A DNA stretch of 64,000 nt from Parabacteroides goldsteinii. Its GTDB lineage: Bacteria; Bacteroidota; Bacteroidia; Bacteroidales; Tannerellaceae. Positions 45,320 through 54,232 of this stretch are shown in pieces. The stretch's first letter is position 1. Each line of letters opens with the position of its first letter. Where the stretch lies: the NCBI RefSeq assembly GCF_015550595.1, contig NZ_JADNBB010000011.1, forward strand, positions 1 through 64,000. The letters run 5' to 3'. The position numbers and the translations under genes were made by a program. Under the pieces are notes generated by a model. It worked only from the letters and a program-made list of their open reading frames with translations, was not told the DNA's origin and searched no databases.

Positions 45320-46489
45320 TTATTTTGTTTTCTGTGTAGCTGAAGTCACTTCCATATCTTCAGTCGAATTATTCGTATCCTGATAAATAGAACGTCCGTC
45401 TATCATACCTGTTTTCTTTCGGATAACCGATTGCCCTGAATATAATTCCCCGGAAATATAACATTTTCCATTATCTAGTTCATTAGGTACTCGTTTCGGA
45501 GAATTTCCTTCCTTCACACATTCTACACAATCTATAACCCATTCCTTTGGAACCATCAGATAACGTTTGTTCTGATTGGCTGCTGCCGGGCGTGGTTCGC
45601 GATTATCCGGATTCTCTACATATTCTTCCGGGGAATTTTGCAAATTGAATACCATAAATGTCGGGCCTAAGACCGGAAAAGCATACATCTCCAACAACGG
45701 ATTGAGATTTGCAAGTAACGTCATCGGTTTAACACCGGCTGTAATATTTTGTCGTTCAAGACTTACATCCCAGAATCCCCAATCGACACCGGATAGATCC
45801 ACTGAGTTAGCTTGCTGAAACTCCGTACCTGTATGATCTACTGCATTCGTCGCAATAATCGTTTCTTCTCCCGGTGCTAAAGGATATTCTTTTCCACTAC
45901 CCGGGAACTGCCAGGTCAGGTCATTTACCGGAATTCGTTTCATATCCGTATATTTCATCCAGGGAGATTCCAAATTATACCCCGGATCAACAACACCGAC
46001 ACACAGGCCGTCCAGATAGATTGTTTGGTTTGAATTGTTGTATAAACTGACATACTGGTCTGCCTGGTAACCTTCATTATTTAATTCTTTACAACCTCCA
46101 AAATAAATTTCCTTAATAACAAGGGCACTTGTCTTTACCTGTGACAAAGGTAATTCTATTATACCCGATTCTTCTAGGTCGGAAAGTAAAGACAAAGATT
46201 CTATTCTCCCGCTGAAAATCAGTCCGGAAGTGGCCTGATAGTGTACAGAAACTGTATAATAACCTGGTTCCACGTTAAATGCGACCTGCCCAGTCGATGA
46301 AGAAGGCAAAGAATATACTGTTCCCTGATCTTTATTAGTCAATGTTACTTCCATTTCTTCATAAGGTAATGTTGAAAAGCCTTCGGGAGGTAGTAACTGA
46401 ATATGAGCCGTATAAAAGCGTTCTCCATCTTCCGAACAGGAAGCCAGAAATAAAATTAAGATAAAGAATAAATAAGAATTTTTTTTCAT
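45320..46489 (-). CDS. Lipoprotein of the TonB-receptor operon (DUF4876-like)
   Basis: A 389-residue lipoprotein with lipobox LASC (Cys near 18). A carboxypeptidase-regulatory-like or Ig-like segment lies at about 25-105 (YEEMEVTLTNKDQGTVYSL). The next region resembles a lamin-tail-like domain (LVIKEIYFGGCKELNNEGYQADQYVSLYNNSNQTIYLDGLCVG), as in DUF4876. It lies 31 bases after the TonB receptor gene. By analogy with SusD it may be the surface partner that captures a ligand for the receptor, but it has no SusD helices. The role is inferred from position. Confidence 0.83.
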   Translation of the reverse strand: MKKNSYLFFILILFLASCSEDGERFYTAHIQLLPPEGFSTLPYEEMEVTLTNKDQGTVYSLPSSSTGQVAFNVEPGYYTVSVHYQATSGLIFSGRIESLSLLSDLEESGIIELPLSQVKTSALVIKEIYFGGCKELNNEGYQADQYVSLYNNSNQTIYLDGLCVGVVDPGYNLESPWMKYTDMKRIPVNDLTWQFPGSGKEYPLAPGEETIIATNAVDHTGTEFQQANSVDLSGVDWGFWDVSLERQNITAGVKPMTLLANLNPLLEMYAFPVLGPTFMVFNLQNSPEEYVENPDNREPRPAAANQNKRYLMVPKEWVIDCVECVKEGNSPKRVPNELDNGKCYISGELYSGQSVIRKKTGMIDGRSIYQDTNNSTEDMEVTSATQKTK

Positions 46490-46520
46490 TCGATGTCTGT
46501 TTTTAGATATTAATCTTTTA

Positions 46521-49145
46521 TTAAAACTGGATTGTCATTTCAGCCCCGTAGTATAAACCGGGATTTTTAATCGTATATTGTTGCGTGCTATTGGTATATT
46601 TTTTAGGATTCGATTGTGTAAAATTGTTGGCACAAAAAGCGACAGATATATAACGACCTATCTTTTTCGTGACCCGAAGGTTCAACAGAAAATAGGGACC
46701 GAATGAATCTGCCAGAAATACAGTCGGTGTACCAGCTTCCAGTACCAGGTCTGCAAAACGTTTGTCATTTGCCATTTCAGGTGTGAAGGGATGACGTACA
46801 CCTTCACTATCCATATAATATACAGGATTAAGACGTTTCCGGTGTTTCGTATCTGTCATTGGATCTCCATCCACACGGTTTCCGTTATCGTCGATCAAAT
46901 AGACGGAATTATTATAATTACTTTCCATACCCCGACGTTGTTTATCCATCCATACGGCCTGTAACGTCAAGGTAGTAACCAACCCTATACGGGGTAACTG
47001 TGTGATAAATTGAAAACGGGTACTGAACTGCTGCCATATCCGAAGGTTAGTGGCAAAATGGTCTGCTTCATAAATACCGACATACGGATATGGTTTACCG
47101 TTTAACTCAACCTGTGGATGAACAGCAGATAGTGCTGTATTCTTTTCGTGTAGATTCAGATAACTTCCACTGATAAAAAACGACGTGTGCAAAAGATTCC
47201 AACGTCCCATATCGAGTGTATATTCGATACCTTGTTTCAATTGATCAATACCATTTTCCGGTGATGTATAAGTAGCAAATGTAGTATGGGTAGTATAGGG
47301 GAGAAGTTGACCATTGTTTATCACTCCATTGGAAGTCAGTTCAGGGTGCTCTCCTTTGCCAGTTAACGGGTCATAACGACGATATGAAAAAGGTTCGGCC
47401 TGCTCTGTTGTGCAAAATCCATTTCGAAGATGTTCTCTAAACCATACAACATCGGCTGTCATCTGACCAATCCGCAGGTTAAGCCCCAATTCAAACTTTC
47501 GATTCACAGGTAAGTGTAGTTCAGGGTTAAACGTACGGTCAGTCACGAAAGTATGTACTACTGCCAACCGCTCGTTATTCTCCATATCGTTATAGGTAAA
47601 GCTATTTTGGTCGATATAAGATTTGTCCGGATACAGATAAGCCAGTACGGGCATCTTATGCATCAATCCCCATCCAGCACGTATACTTAAATGTTTTAGT
47701 TTAGTATCTTCTTTACTTTCTACCAGAATCTGCCTCAGGTTAATACGTGGATCGACTGTCGGCGCGTAGTGTAAGGCTTCCGTTTGTAATTGAGTAATAC
47801 GTACACCGGCCTGTAATTCGGTTCTCATTCTTCCTGTACGAAAAGTTATTTTATCTTCCGCAAAGGCGGTATAGTTATACACGAAAGGAATGCTGCGAAA
47901 AGAACGGGTACGTATCTGGTTCATTTCCAACGGGGGACGAAGGGGAGCAAACTGAATACCTTTTCCACGGTTACCTTCTGTATTCACTTCCACACCTAAC
48001 ATAAAATGATTATATACGTTATTATATAGTTTATTTCGAAGATTAGCGGTAAGTGATGCATTGGCATATATCGGTTTTCCTTCTACCAAAAGATCGCTAA
48101 AATAGCTCGGGGCCAAAAAGAAGGCGCCCTGTTCACCGGGCAAACGAGTATAAGTCGTGATCTGCTGAGTACCTGAATAATAAGTACTCGATTCATTTTT
48201 CTGATAATCAAAGGTTAATCCGGCATGATACTCCAAATTGGTTATCCATGAACTGTTCAAATTCCACTGTCCGTTTGCTGAAAATGATAATCCTCGACTG
48301 AATGCTTTCTGATATTCGCCATCAATCGTATTCCGCCCTTTGCCACCTTTGTCTTGCATCCAGTATCCCCGTAAATTAATACGCAATGAGGCAGATGCAA
48401 AATCTTTTGTATGAGCAATTTGAACACCTACCCGCTGAAAAGCTTGTTCCGGTAGGCGGGGGTCTTGTGACGAATAGGCATAATCTGCCCCTAGATGAAG
48501 AATATTACCGTGGGTTCCCACCGCAATCCCTTTACTTATGGATGCCAGTTTCTCAGTAGCTGTAAAACGTAGTCCTACGGTATAAGGTTGCAACCCTACT
48601 TTTGAGTTTACTAGTACGACACCACTGGTTGCATCACCATAACGGGCAGAAGGCACACCACGTATCACTTCTATCGACTCGATAGAGGCAGGAGAAATCG
48701 AACGAACATCGAATCCTGAAAGAACAGAACTATTGAAAAGACTACCTTGGCCTTCAAGTCCCATCTGCTGCATATTCATGTTATTGCTCATTTGCATTCC
48801 ATCTACTAATATGGCCGTGCCCAAGGCATTTGTTGTATTTTCATATGTAGCACTACGGATAGTAAAGACGGCAGGAGTGTTCAAATCCGGGTTACGGGTA
48901 AGTACACCGGGGAGTAATTGGGACAGGTCTGATAAATCCGTAGCCTGTATATGCCGGATGGCATCCTGGCCAATCATCGAACAGGTACCCGGGGCATCAG
49001 ATTGAGTAGCAGTAACTACCACTTCCCGAAGCCGGATATTATGCAAAGTGTCAATAGACAATATATTCTTCTGTCCATTAGCCGCTAATGAACAGAAAAC
49101 AAAGAATATCAACACCCATGTTTTCGTCTGATTGTATTTTTTCAT
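46521..49145 (-). CDS. TonB-dependent outer-membrane receptor
   Basis: An 874-residue receptor with signal peptide (VLIFFVFCSLAANGQ). It lacks the N-terminal carboxypeptidase-like domain of SusC proteins. The plug follows at about 30-180 (LREVVVTATQSDAPGTCSMIGQDAIRHIQATDLSDLSQLLPGVLTRN is the start of the plug, seen in parts; ending SIESIEVIRGVPSARYGDATSGVV). The 22-strand barrel ends GLYYGAEMTIQF. It is therefore of siderophore/vitamin-receptor type rather than glycan type. It heads the five-gene operon with the lipoprotein, barrel, ferredoxin and regulator. Confidence 0.92.
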   Translation of the reverse strand: MKKYNQTKTWVLIFFVFCSLAANGQKNILSIDTLHNIRLREVVVTATQSDAPGTCSMIGQDAIRHIQATDLSDLSQLLPGVLTRNPDLNTPAVFTIRSATYENTTNALGTAILVDGMQMSNNMNMQQMGLEGQGSLFNSSVLSGFDVRSISPASIESIEVIRGVPSARYGDATSGVVLVNSKVGLQPYTVGLRFTATEKLASISKGIAVGTHGNILHLGADYAYSSQDPRLPEQAFQRVGVQIAHTKDFASASLRINLRGYWMQDKGGKGRNTIDGEYQKAFSRGLSFSANGQWNLNSSWITNLEYHAGLTFDYQKNESSTYYSGTQQITTYTRLPGEQGAFFLAPSYFSDLLVEGKPIYANASLTANLRNKLYNNVYNHFMLGVEVNTEGNRGKGIQFAPLRPPLEMNQIRTRSFRSIPFVYNYTAFAEDKITFRTGRMRTELQAGVRITQLQTEALHYAPTVDPRINLRQILVESKEDTKLKHLSIRAGWGLMHKMPVLAYLYPDKSYIDQNSFTYNDMENNERLAVVHTFVTDRTFNPELHLPVNRKFELGLNLRIGQMTADVVWFREHLRNGFCTTEQAEPFSYRRYDPLTGKGEHPELTSNGVINNGQLLPYTTHTTFATYTSPENGIDQLKQGIEYTLDMGRWNLLHTSFFISGSYLNLHEKNTALSAVHPQVELNGKPYPYVGIYEADHFATNLRIWQQFSTRFQFITQLPRIGLVTTLTLQAVWMDKQRRGMESNYNNSVYLIDDNGNRVDGDPMTDTKHRKRLNPVYYMDSEGVRHPFTPEMANDKRFADLVLEAGTPTVFLADSFGPYFLLNLRVTKKIGRYISVAFCANNFTQSNPKKYTNSTQQYTIKNPGLYYGAEMTIQF

Positions 49146-49273
49146 TTCTTTTGTAAAGCTGATACCTTATTAGTAAAAACTTTAGCGGCACAAAATAAGT
49201 TATTTTATTCCGTACATTCACTGTCCGATGATAAAAAAGCTCAAGAAACCCTCTATTTATCGGCTTTTGTAAG

Positions 49274-49281
49274 TACTTTTG
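49274..49281 (+). promoter_or_regulatory. -7 box of the 7TM-AraC regulator
   Basis: TACTTTTG lies 17 bases before ATG 49299. It supports that start over the TTG at 49293. Confidence 0.5.
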
Positions 49282-49298
49282 CAATCAACAAATTGATT

Positions 49299-50432
49299 AT
49301 GCCGTTACTTATATTTAGGATATTAGTCATTTCTACTTCATTACTAGCCTGGAGTGTTTTAACCATCACCGGGATTTGTATGCTCCGGAACAATAGGCAT
49401 AACAGAAAAAAAATATTTCCAATAGCCATTCTACTAGTTCTATGGGGAATATTCTCTTATAACAGCTGGTATGAAGGACTTTTTCTCTTTAAGAAAATCG
49501 CCCTTTTTCCAAGTCTGAATAGTTGGTCATTCACTTTACTTACCCCTTTGTTTTATCTGTATTTTCGTTCCCGGATGACCAATCAACTGCAGGATATAAA
49601 ACATTTGATATTACATTTGATCCTTCCAGGGATATTAGCTGGTATTTATACAGGATTAATACTTTTCAATCCTATATCCGATAAATTGATTTACAGTTGG
49701 TCGGAAGTAGAACTTAACAATCCTGAATGGTGGATTTATTTTCGTATCGGTTGTTATTTGTTTCTGGCCGTACAATTATCTATCTATTTACCACATCTTT
49801 TCAATATATATAAAAAGAATGATAGGAGTATGCCACAAACTCGACTTATCCAAAAGGAGTTATTGTATATTTTATATTTCTATCTTGTTTCTATAGTGAG
49901 TATGTTTACTCCCTCTTATTTTTGTAATATCCTATATAATCTATCAGTTACTCTGGCAGGAGTATATTTATTGAAACAGTCATTCTTTTACTTGATCATA
50001 AAACGTAAAATAGGCTTCTACCTGCAACCTCATTCTTTTATCGTGACTGATACCGAACAAACAAGAAAAGGAAAAGTTCCGATCCTACTTACTCCGGAAG
50101 AAGAGGAACAATTGGACAAACTACTAAAATCACCAAGAATTTTACACGATCCTAGCCTGACACTTAAAATACTTGCTTCCGAACTTGGTAAAAATGTAAC
50201 CTTATTAAGCCGTTACTTTAACCTGCAATTAGGAGTTAGTTTTCCAGAATATGTGACTGGCCGCCGTTTGGATGAAGCAGAGGTATTATTAAAGAACTCA
50301 GATATAAACGTGATCGAGATTTCTGAGTTGGTCGGATTTCAAACTTCTTCAACATTCTACCAGGCATTCAATATACGACACAATCTTCCCCCTTCTCAAT
50401 GGAGAAAGAAAATAAGAGACAATTCCCTCTAA
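49299..50432 (+). CDS. Polytopic membrane AraC-family regulator
   Basis: A 377-residue protein with about seven hydrophobic helices in its first 235 residues, then a cytosolic AraC-type HTH (about 275-375: LTLKILASELGKNVTLLSRYF, VIEISELVGFQTSSTFYQAFNIRHNLPPSQW). It is divergent from the TonB receptor at 49145, with about 150 bases between them, so both may share regulatory DNA. It probably senses a membrane or periplasmic signal and controls the receptor operon. It is AT-rich compared with its surroundings. Confidence 0.88.
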   Translation: MPLLIFRILVISTSLLAWSVLTITGICMLRNNRHNRKKIFPIAILLVLWGIFSYNSWYEGLFLFKKIALFPSLNSWSFTLLTPLFYLYFRSRMTNQLQDIKHLILHLILPGILAGIYTGLILFNPISDKLIYSWSEVELNNPEWWIYFRIGCYLFLAVQLSIYLPHLFNIYKKNDRSMPQTRLIQKELLYILYFYLVSIVSMFTPSYFCNILYNLSVTLAGVYLLKQSFFYLIIKRKIGFYLQPHSFIVTDTEQTRKGKVPILLTPEEEEQLDKLLKSPRILHDPSLTLKILASELGKNVTLLSRYFNLQLGVSFPEYVTGRRLDEAEVLLKNSDINVIEISELVGFQTSSTFYQAFNIRHNLPPSQWRKKIRDNSL

Positions 50433-50576
50433 AGATATTCTGAAATTGTCAGTGTTACTTCTGAAATCATAAAAAACGATTGTCATATTCATTCGATAAC
50501 ACACTATTAATTAGCGAGATAAAATTATTTATACATAAAAGAAATTTCCCGGAATAGCGTAATCATACCTCCGGCT

Positions 50577-50584
50577 TATATTTG
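50577..50584 (+). promoter_or_regulatory. -7 box of the third membrane AraC-type regulator
   Basis: TATATTTG fits the -7 consensus, 49 bases before ATG 50634. Confidence 0.55.
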
Positions 50585-50633
50585 CAGATATGTTAGTTAC
50601 AAACGTTTATTGTCACAATTAATAATATTACAG

Positions 50634-51533
50634 ATGAAGCCTTTCGTGTTGATTTTATTTATTCTTTTGTTATTCTTTCCTAATTGGATAAAAACGGAAC
50701 ATCTATCAAACAATGTTTATTCGATAGATGAAATAGACCAGATATATTCTATAAATCCGGATTTGGCATTAGAGTATCTGGACAGTTTACGCCATCAATG
50801 CGAAATAAATGGTTATGTAGATATCACACGGCAACGACTCGATATAACACAAAGCTGTACCCATTTCAGCAGAAACGAGATACGTCCTGGTATTTATTAT
50901 GCAACAGAGGCACTCAAATATGCTCGTAAAGCCGGAGATACCAGTATCGAATTACTTTCCCTGCAGATGCTTTGTAATGGATATAATATGCAAAAAAGCG
51001 ATGAAGAGAGATATTCGGAACAGGCAATTACAAAACTACGGAAAACGATCAGATACTATCAGGTTTATTGTATTATTTCATTGATATTTTTCTTCCTTTT
51101 ATTCGGCTTTTTAGCTTATCATCTTCGTTGCCAAAAGAAAAATCCACAGATAATGATCCCTGAACATATGCCTTCTCAGGTTACAGAAGAAAACAAGGAA
51201 GAATTTGAGTCTATTTATACATCCATCATTCAGTTTGTCGTTACAGAAAAGCATTATCTGGATAAAGGCATAGATATATCCGAGGTAGGAAAACAGTGTC
51301 ATATCAATAAAGAACTCGTAAATAAAGTGTTGAATGCAAAAACAAACATGACACTTTTGGATCTGGTAAATAACTGTCGCTTGAAGTATGCCTGTACGTT
51401 ATTATTAGATAATAGTAACAGAACAGTAGATGTAGTAGCTGATGAATCGGGATTTAAAACGACCCGAACATTCCTGCGCCAGTTTAAATCGCGTTACAAC
51501 ATGCTACCGAGTGAGTATCGTCGTAAAATGTAA
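50634..51533 (+). CDS. Short membrane-anchored AraC-type regulator
   Basis: A 299-residue protein from ATG 50634 (a TTG at 50610 is less likely). It has an N-terminal hydrophobic segment (FVLILFILLLFFPNWI), about 110 residues of TPR-like helices, a second membrane helix near 145-165 (YCIISLIFFFLLFGFLAYHL) and an AraC HTH at about 195-298 (DISEVGKQCHINKELVNKVL, VDVVADESGFKTTRTFLRQFKSRYNMLPSEY). It looks like a shortened version of the 623-residue TPR-AraC regulator at 41615. It is convergent with the GH84 gene, and its target is not clear. Confidence 0.85.
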   Translation: MKPFVLILFILLLFFPNWIKTEHLSNNVYSIDEIDQIYSINPDLALEYLDSLRHQCEINGYVDITRQRLDITQSCTHFSRNEIRPGIYYATEALKYARKAGDTSIELLSLQMLCNGYNMQKSDEERYSEQAITKLRKTIRYYQVYCIISLIFFFLLFGFLAYHLRCQKKNPQIMIPEHMPSQVTEENKEEFESIYTSIIQFVVTEKHYLDKGIDISEVGKQCHINKELVNKVLNAKTNMTLLDLVNNCRLKYACTLLLDNSNRTVDVVADESGFKTTRTFLRQFKSRYNMLPSEYRRKM

Positions 51534-51546
51534 TGACAAAAAAGGA

Positions 51547-51576
51547 AAAGAGGCTACATCTCTATGAAGCCTCTTT
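51547..51576. terminator. Bidirectional terminator between the AraC and GH84 genes
   Basis: AAAGAGGCT (51547-51555) and AGCCTCTTT (51568-51576) form a 9-base stem with A-rich and T-rich flanks on both sides, between convergent genes. Confidence 0.7.
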
Positions 51577-51595
51577 GGTTTGGATGTCTGGCAGT

Positions 51596-54112
51596 TTATT
51601 CCCTTACGATCTGATGAATCAGAACAGGAGTTTTACCTGCCGGAGTAATAGTCAATGTGTGTATATCGTCAAACGAGATTTTGTTTAGTTTCACATAACC
51701 GACATATCCGCAGTACAACATATTGGTTTCACCATCATTGTTGACTCCTGTGATAGATACCATACTTTCGTTATCGCCTGACAGGAAGAATTCTATATAT
51801 TTATCCACGCCATCGCATTTTACATCTACCTTTTCACCCGGATTCAGGGTTTTATATGTACTTAGGTTCAGGTCGTACATCATCAGGGCTTCATTTATTT
51901 CAGGTGCATCTTTCGTTTTAACGGAGAAAGAAGCGACTTTCAGTTCCATTTGTTTGCCGGAGTTATTACGCATCCGGATAAAACGGGCTTTCGGGTCGAT
52001 CGTTTTAACAACGGCTTTTGTCTGGTCGGCAGGAATATCGGAAAGGGGTGTCCATGTTTTACCGTCAGCCGACCATTCGAAAATACGTCCATCCACGTTA
52101 CTTTGCGGCATGTTGAACGTAAAAGAATCACCTTCCCGTTGGATTTCCCATCCCAAACCGATGTATTCGTCCGGTTCCACCTTTACCACTTCCAGCATTG
52201 GTACATAAGCGATCAGGTTTTCATCTTCTGACCAGGGTTGGTTCTTAAGTTGCCCGACATTGGTAATCGTAGAAGCAGTGCTTACCCTGATCTCGTTGGA
52301 TGGAGTATCGGCCGTAGAAAGCAGGTTACGACTTGTCTGCCTGTATAATCCTTCGATGAGCGGCATAAGAACTCTTGTTCCGACTTTGATACCCTTCTGA
52401 TATGGATTCTGATTGAAAGAGCGGTTGATCAGTTTCATACTGTCCATTACGGCAGAAACTTCCAGGAATCGTTGCCAAGTATTCTGACGATCTTTTTCGT
52501 ACCAGGAATGAGCCATCTGCAAGGCATTCGTGCCGCATCTACCGAGTAATTCGAATTGCATGAGCCAGGGATTGATCTCTTCGATCATAGGCTTGTTATC
52601 TCCTTGGTTATAGATAAGTTCCGGAGCTGCCTGTATCTGTGCAAACAGGGCACCCAACTGGTTGGCGTCTCTTTCTCCAAAAGAACCTTTGCGGTAACCG
52701 GAAAGAAAACGGTCGGCCTGTTTTTCATAACGCTCCGATTCTTTCCGGCGATAAAGATGGCCGTTAGGTCCCGGATCGCTATTGTTTTCACAGAATGTTT
52801 TAAAGGCGATAGCAGCTTTGGGCATCAGATACTCGCATGCTTTCTCCCAGGCAAACTGCGGATCGTAGCTATGGATGTTCCAGCTATACATAGCCACTCC
52901 AAACAGGGCTACTTTGGATGCCTCGGCATGTTCCATCGGATTAGAAACAAAACCTGACATAGCATTAGAGGCTTGCGTGTCGAGGCCATAAGACGGGCCC
53001 ATCAACAGATGATCGCGGCAATAGTCGTTTACCGGAAAGTTCCACCATACGTAGGCCGGGCGTTGGATACGTTTGTTTACCCATTCAAGGCCTTCAAGCG
53101 TGATGTCGTCTACAACACGGTTTCCTGTCCACATAACTTGTACCGCCCGGTCCAGTTGTTGGCCCAGAACATCCAGGTAGTCTGTTCTTGCCCATGAGCG
53201 GTTGTATTCTGTCGGACACATGATCAGGGGACGGATATCGCTTTTCTTTTCAATGAATTCCTTTTGAATAAAATTCATCAGGCCGGCTTGCTTGGCGGCA
53301 TTGGTTCCTTCACCGGAGATATCATCGAAGAATACGGCGAATGCACGTACTCCCAAATCGTACATTTGTTCGAATTTGGTAATGACATTGTTGCTGTCGG
53401 TTGCATTCCATTGGATATCCTGTCCCGGATGGATAGCCCAAACGAAGTCTACTTTGTTACGGGCAGCCTCGGCTGTCAGTTCTTTGATTTGGTTGGCCTC
53501 CTTAGCAGGATAAGGCTCACGCCAGTTCGCACTGTGGAATGGATCGTCTTTAGGACCATAGATATATGTATTCATCTTGAACTGTCCATAAAAACGCAAC
53601 TGGCTGATACGGTCTGCATGACTCCAGGGAGTACCATAGAATCCTTCTACGGTTCCACGATGAAGAACATCGGGATAATCGGTAATGGTACAAAGGGGAA
53701 GCATCCGTTTGCCTTCGTCATTATAGCTGATCAATTGTTTCAGTGTCTGAGCTGCATAAAACAATGAACGGTCGTCTACGATCTCGATAACGATCTTCTT
53801 TTTGGAGATGTCCAGAATGTAAGCACCTGAACGTTCCATTTCTGGTGTTTTTGCTTTTAGTTTCTTTATTTCCAACGGTGATGATTTGCCGGTGCCGGCA
53901 AAAGGAAGTGTTTCTTTCAGTAACTTGATGGCATCTGCATCCGGATTGCTGATCCCCTGTAATGTATATCCTTCTATGAGCTTGTATTGCTGGTTGGATA
54001 TTACAATATGCTGCGGCTGCGGATACAAGTCCGGATATGGGCTCTGGGCGTAAGTAATCCCCGGCAAACAACATAGTAACAGGGTAATGAGTAGATTAGA
54101 TAGTTTTTGCAT
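51596..54112 (-). CDS. GH84 beta-N-acetylglucosaminidase (O-GlcNAcase-like)
   Basis: An 838-residue exported hydrolase close to BtGH84 of Bacteroides thetaiotaomicron. A signal peptide is followed by a GH20b-like N-terminal domain (about 25-130). The GH84 catalytic barrel has VEGFYGTPWSHADR, MNTYIYGPKDDP and FFDDISGEG, whose paired Asp (about 263 and 264) are the catalytic residues for substrate-assisted cleavage. A helical bundle and a C-terminal F5/8-type carbohydrate-binding-like domain follow (IFEWSADGKTWTPL, ARFIRMRNNSGKQMELK). It removes terminal beta-GlcNAc from glycans or glycoproteins, probably mucin-type host glycans. No SusC/D pair adjoins it. Confidence 0.95.
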   Translation of the reverse strand: MQKLSNLLITLLLCCLPGITYAQSPYPDLYPQPQHIVISNQQYKLIEGYTLQGISNPDADAIKLLKETLPFAGTGKSSPLEIKKLKAKTPEMERSGAYILDISKKKIVIEIVDDRSLFYAAQTLKQLISYNDEGKRMLPLCTITDYPDVLHRGTVEGFYGTPWSHADRISQLRFYGQFKMNTYIYGPKDDPFHSANWREPYPAKEANQIKELTAEAARNKVDFVWAIHPGQDIQWNATDSNNVITKFEQMYDLGVRAFAVFFDDISGEGTNAAKQAGLMNFIQKEFIEKKSDIRPLIMCPTEYNRSWARTDYLDVLGQQLDRAVQVMWTGNRVVDDITLEGLEWVNKRIQRPAYVWWNFPVNDYCRDHLLMGPSYGLDTQASNAMSGFVSNPMEHAEASKVALFGVAMYSWNIHSYDPQFAWEKACEYLMPKAAIAFKTFCENNSDPGPNGHLYRRKESERYEKQADRFLSGYRKGSFGERDANQLGALFAQIQAAPELIYNQGDNKPMIEEINPWLMQFELLGRCGTNALQMAHSWYEKDRQNTWQRFLEVSAVMDSMKLINRSFNQNPYQKGIKVGTRVLMPLIEGLYRQTSRNLLSTADTPSNEIRVSTASTITNVGQLKNQPWSEDENLIAYVPMLEVVKVEPDEYIGLGWEIQREGDSFTFNMPQSNVDGRIFEWSADGKTWTPLSDIPADQTKAVVKTIDPKARFIRMRNNSGKQMELKVASFSVKTKDAPEINEALMMYDLNLSTYKTLNPGEKVDVKCDGVDKYIEFFLSGDNESMVSITGVNNDGETNMLYCGYVGYVKLNKISFDDIHTLTITPAGKTPVLIHQIVRE

Positions 54113-54168
54113 AAATCAAAGGTTTTATGAATTAATTATGAGGGTAAAGTTATTAACATTCAGTCAAA

Positions 54169-54212
54169 AAACAAGGATGAAACGACATATTTATGTCATC
54201 CCACCCTTGTTT
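54169..54212 (-). terminator. Terminator after the DUF3857 gene pair
   Basis: AAACAAGG (54169-54176) pairs with CCTTGTTT (54205-54212), with inner GATGA/TCATC and GACAT/ATGTC pairs. On the minus strand the stem is followed by T residues, marking the end of the men-DUF3857 transcript and its separation from the GH84 gene. Confidence 0.65.
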
Positions 54213-54232
54213 AATTTATCAGATTGTCTTTA

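Noticed and set aside
51596-54112. Part of a polysaccharide utilisation locus
   Set aside because: No SusC/SusD pair lies next to the GH84 gene. The SusC at 62975 is 9 kb away, divergent, and separated by the menaquinone operon.
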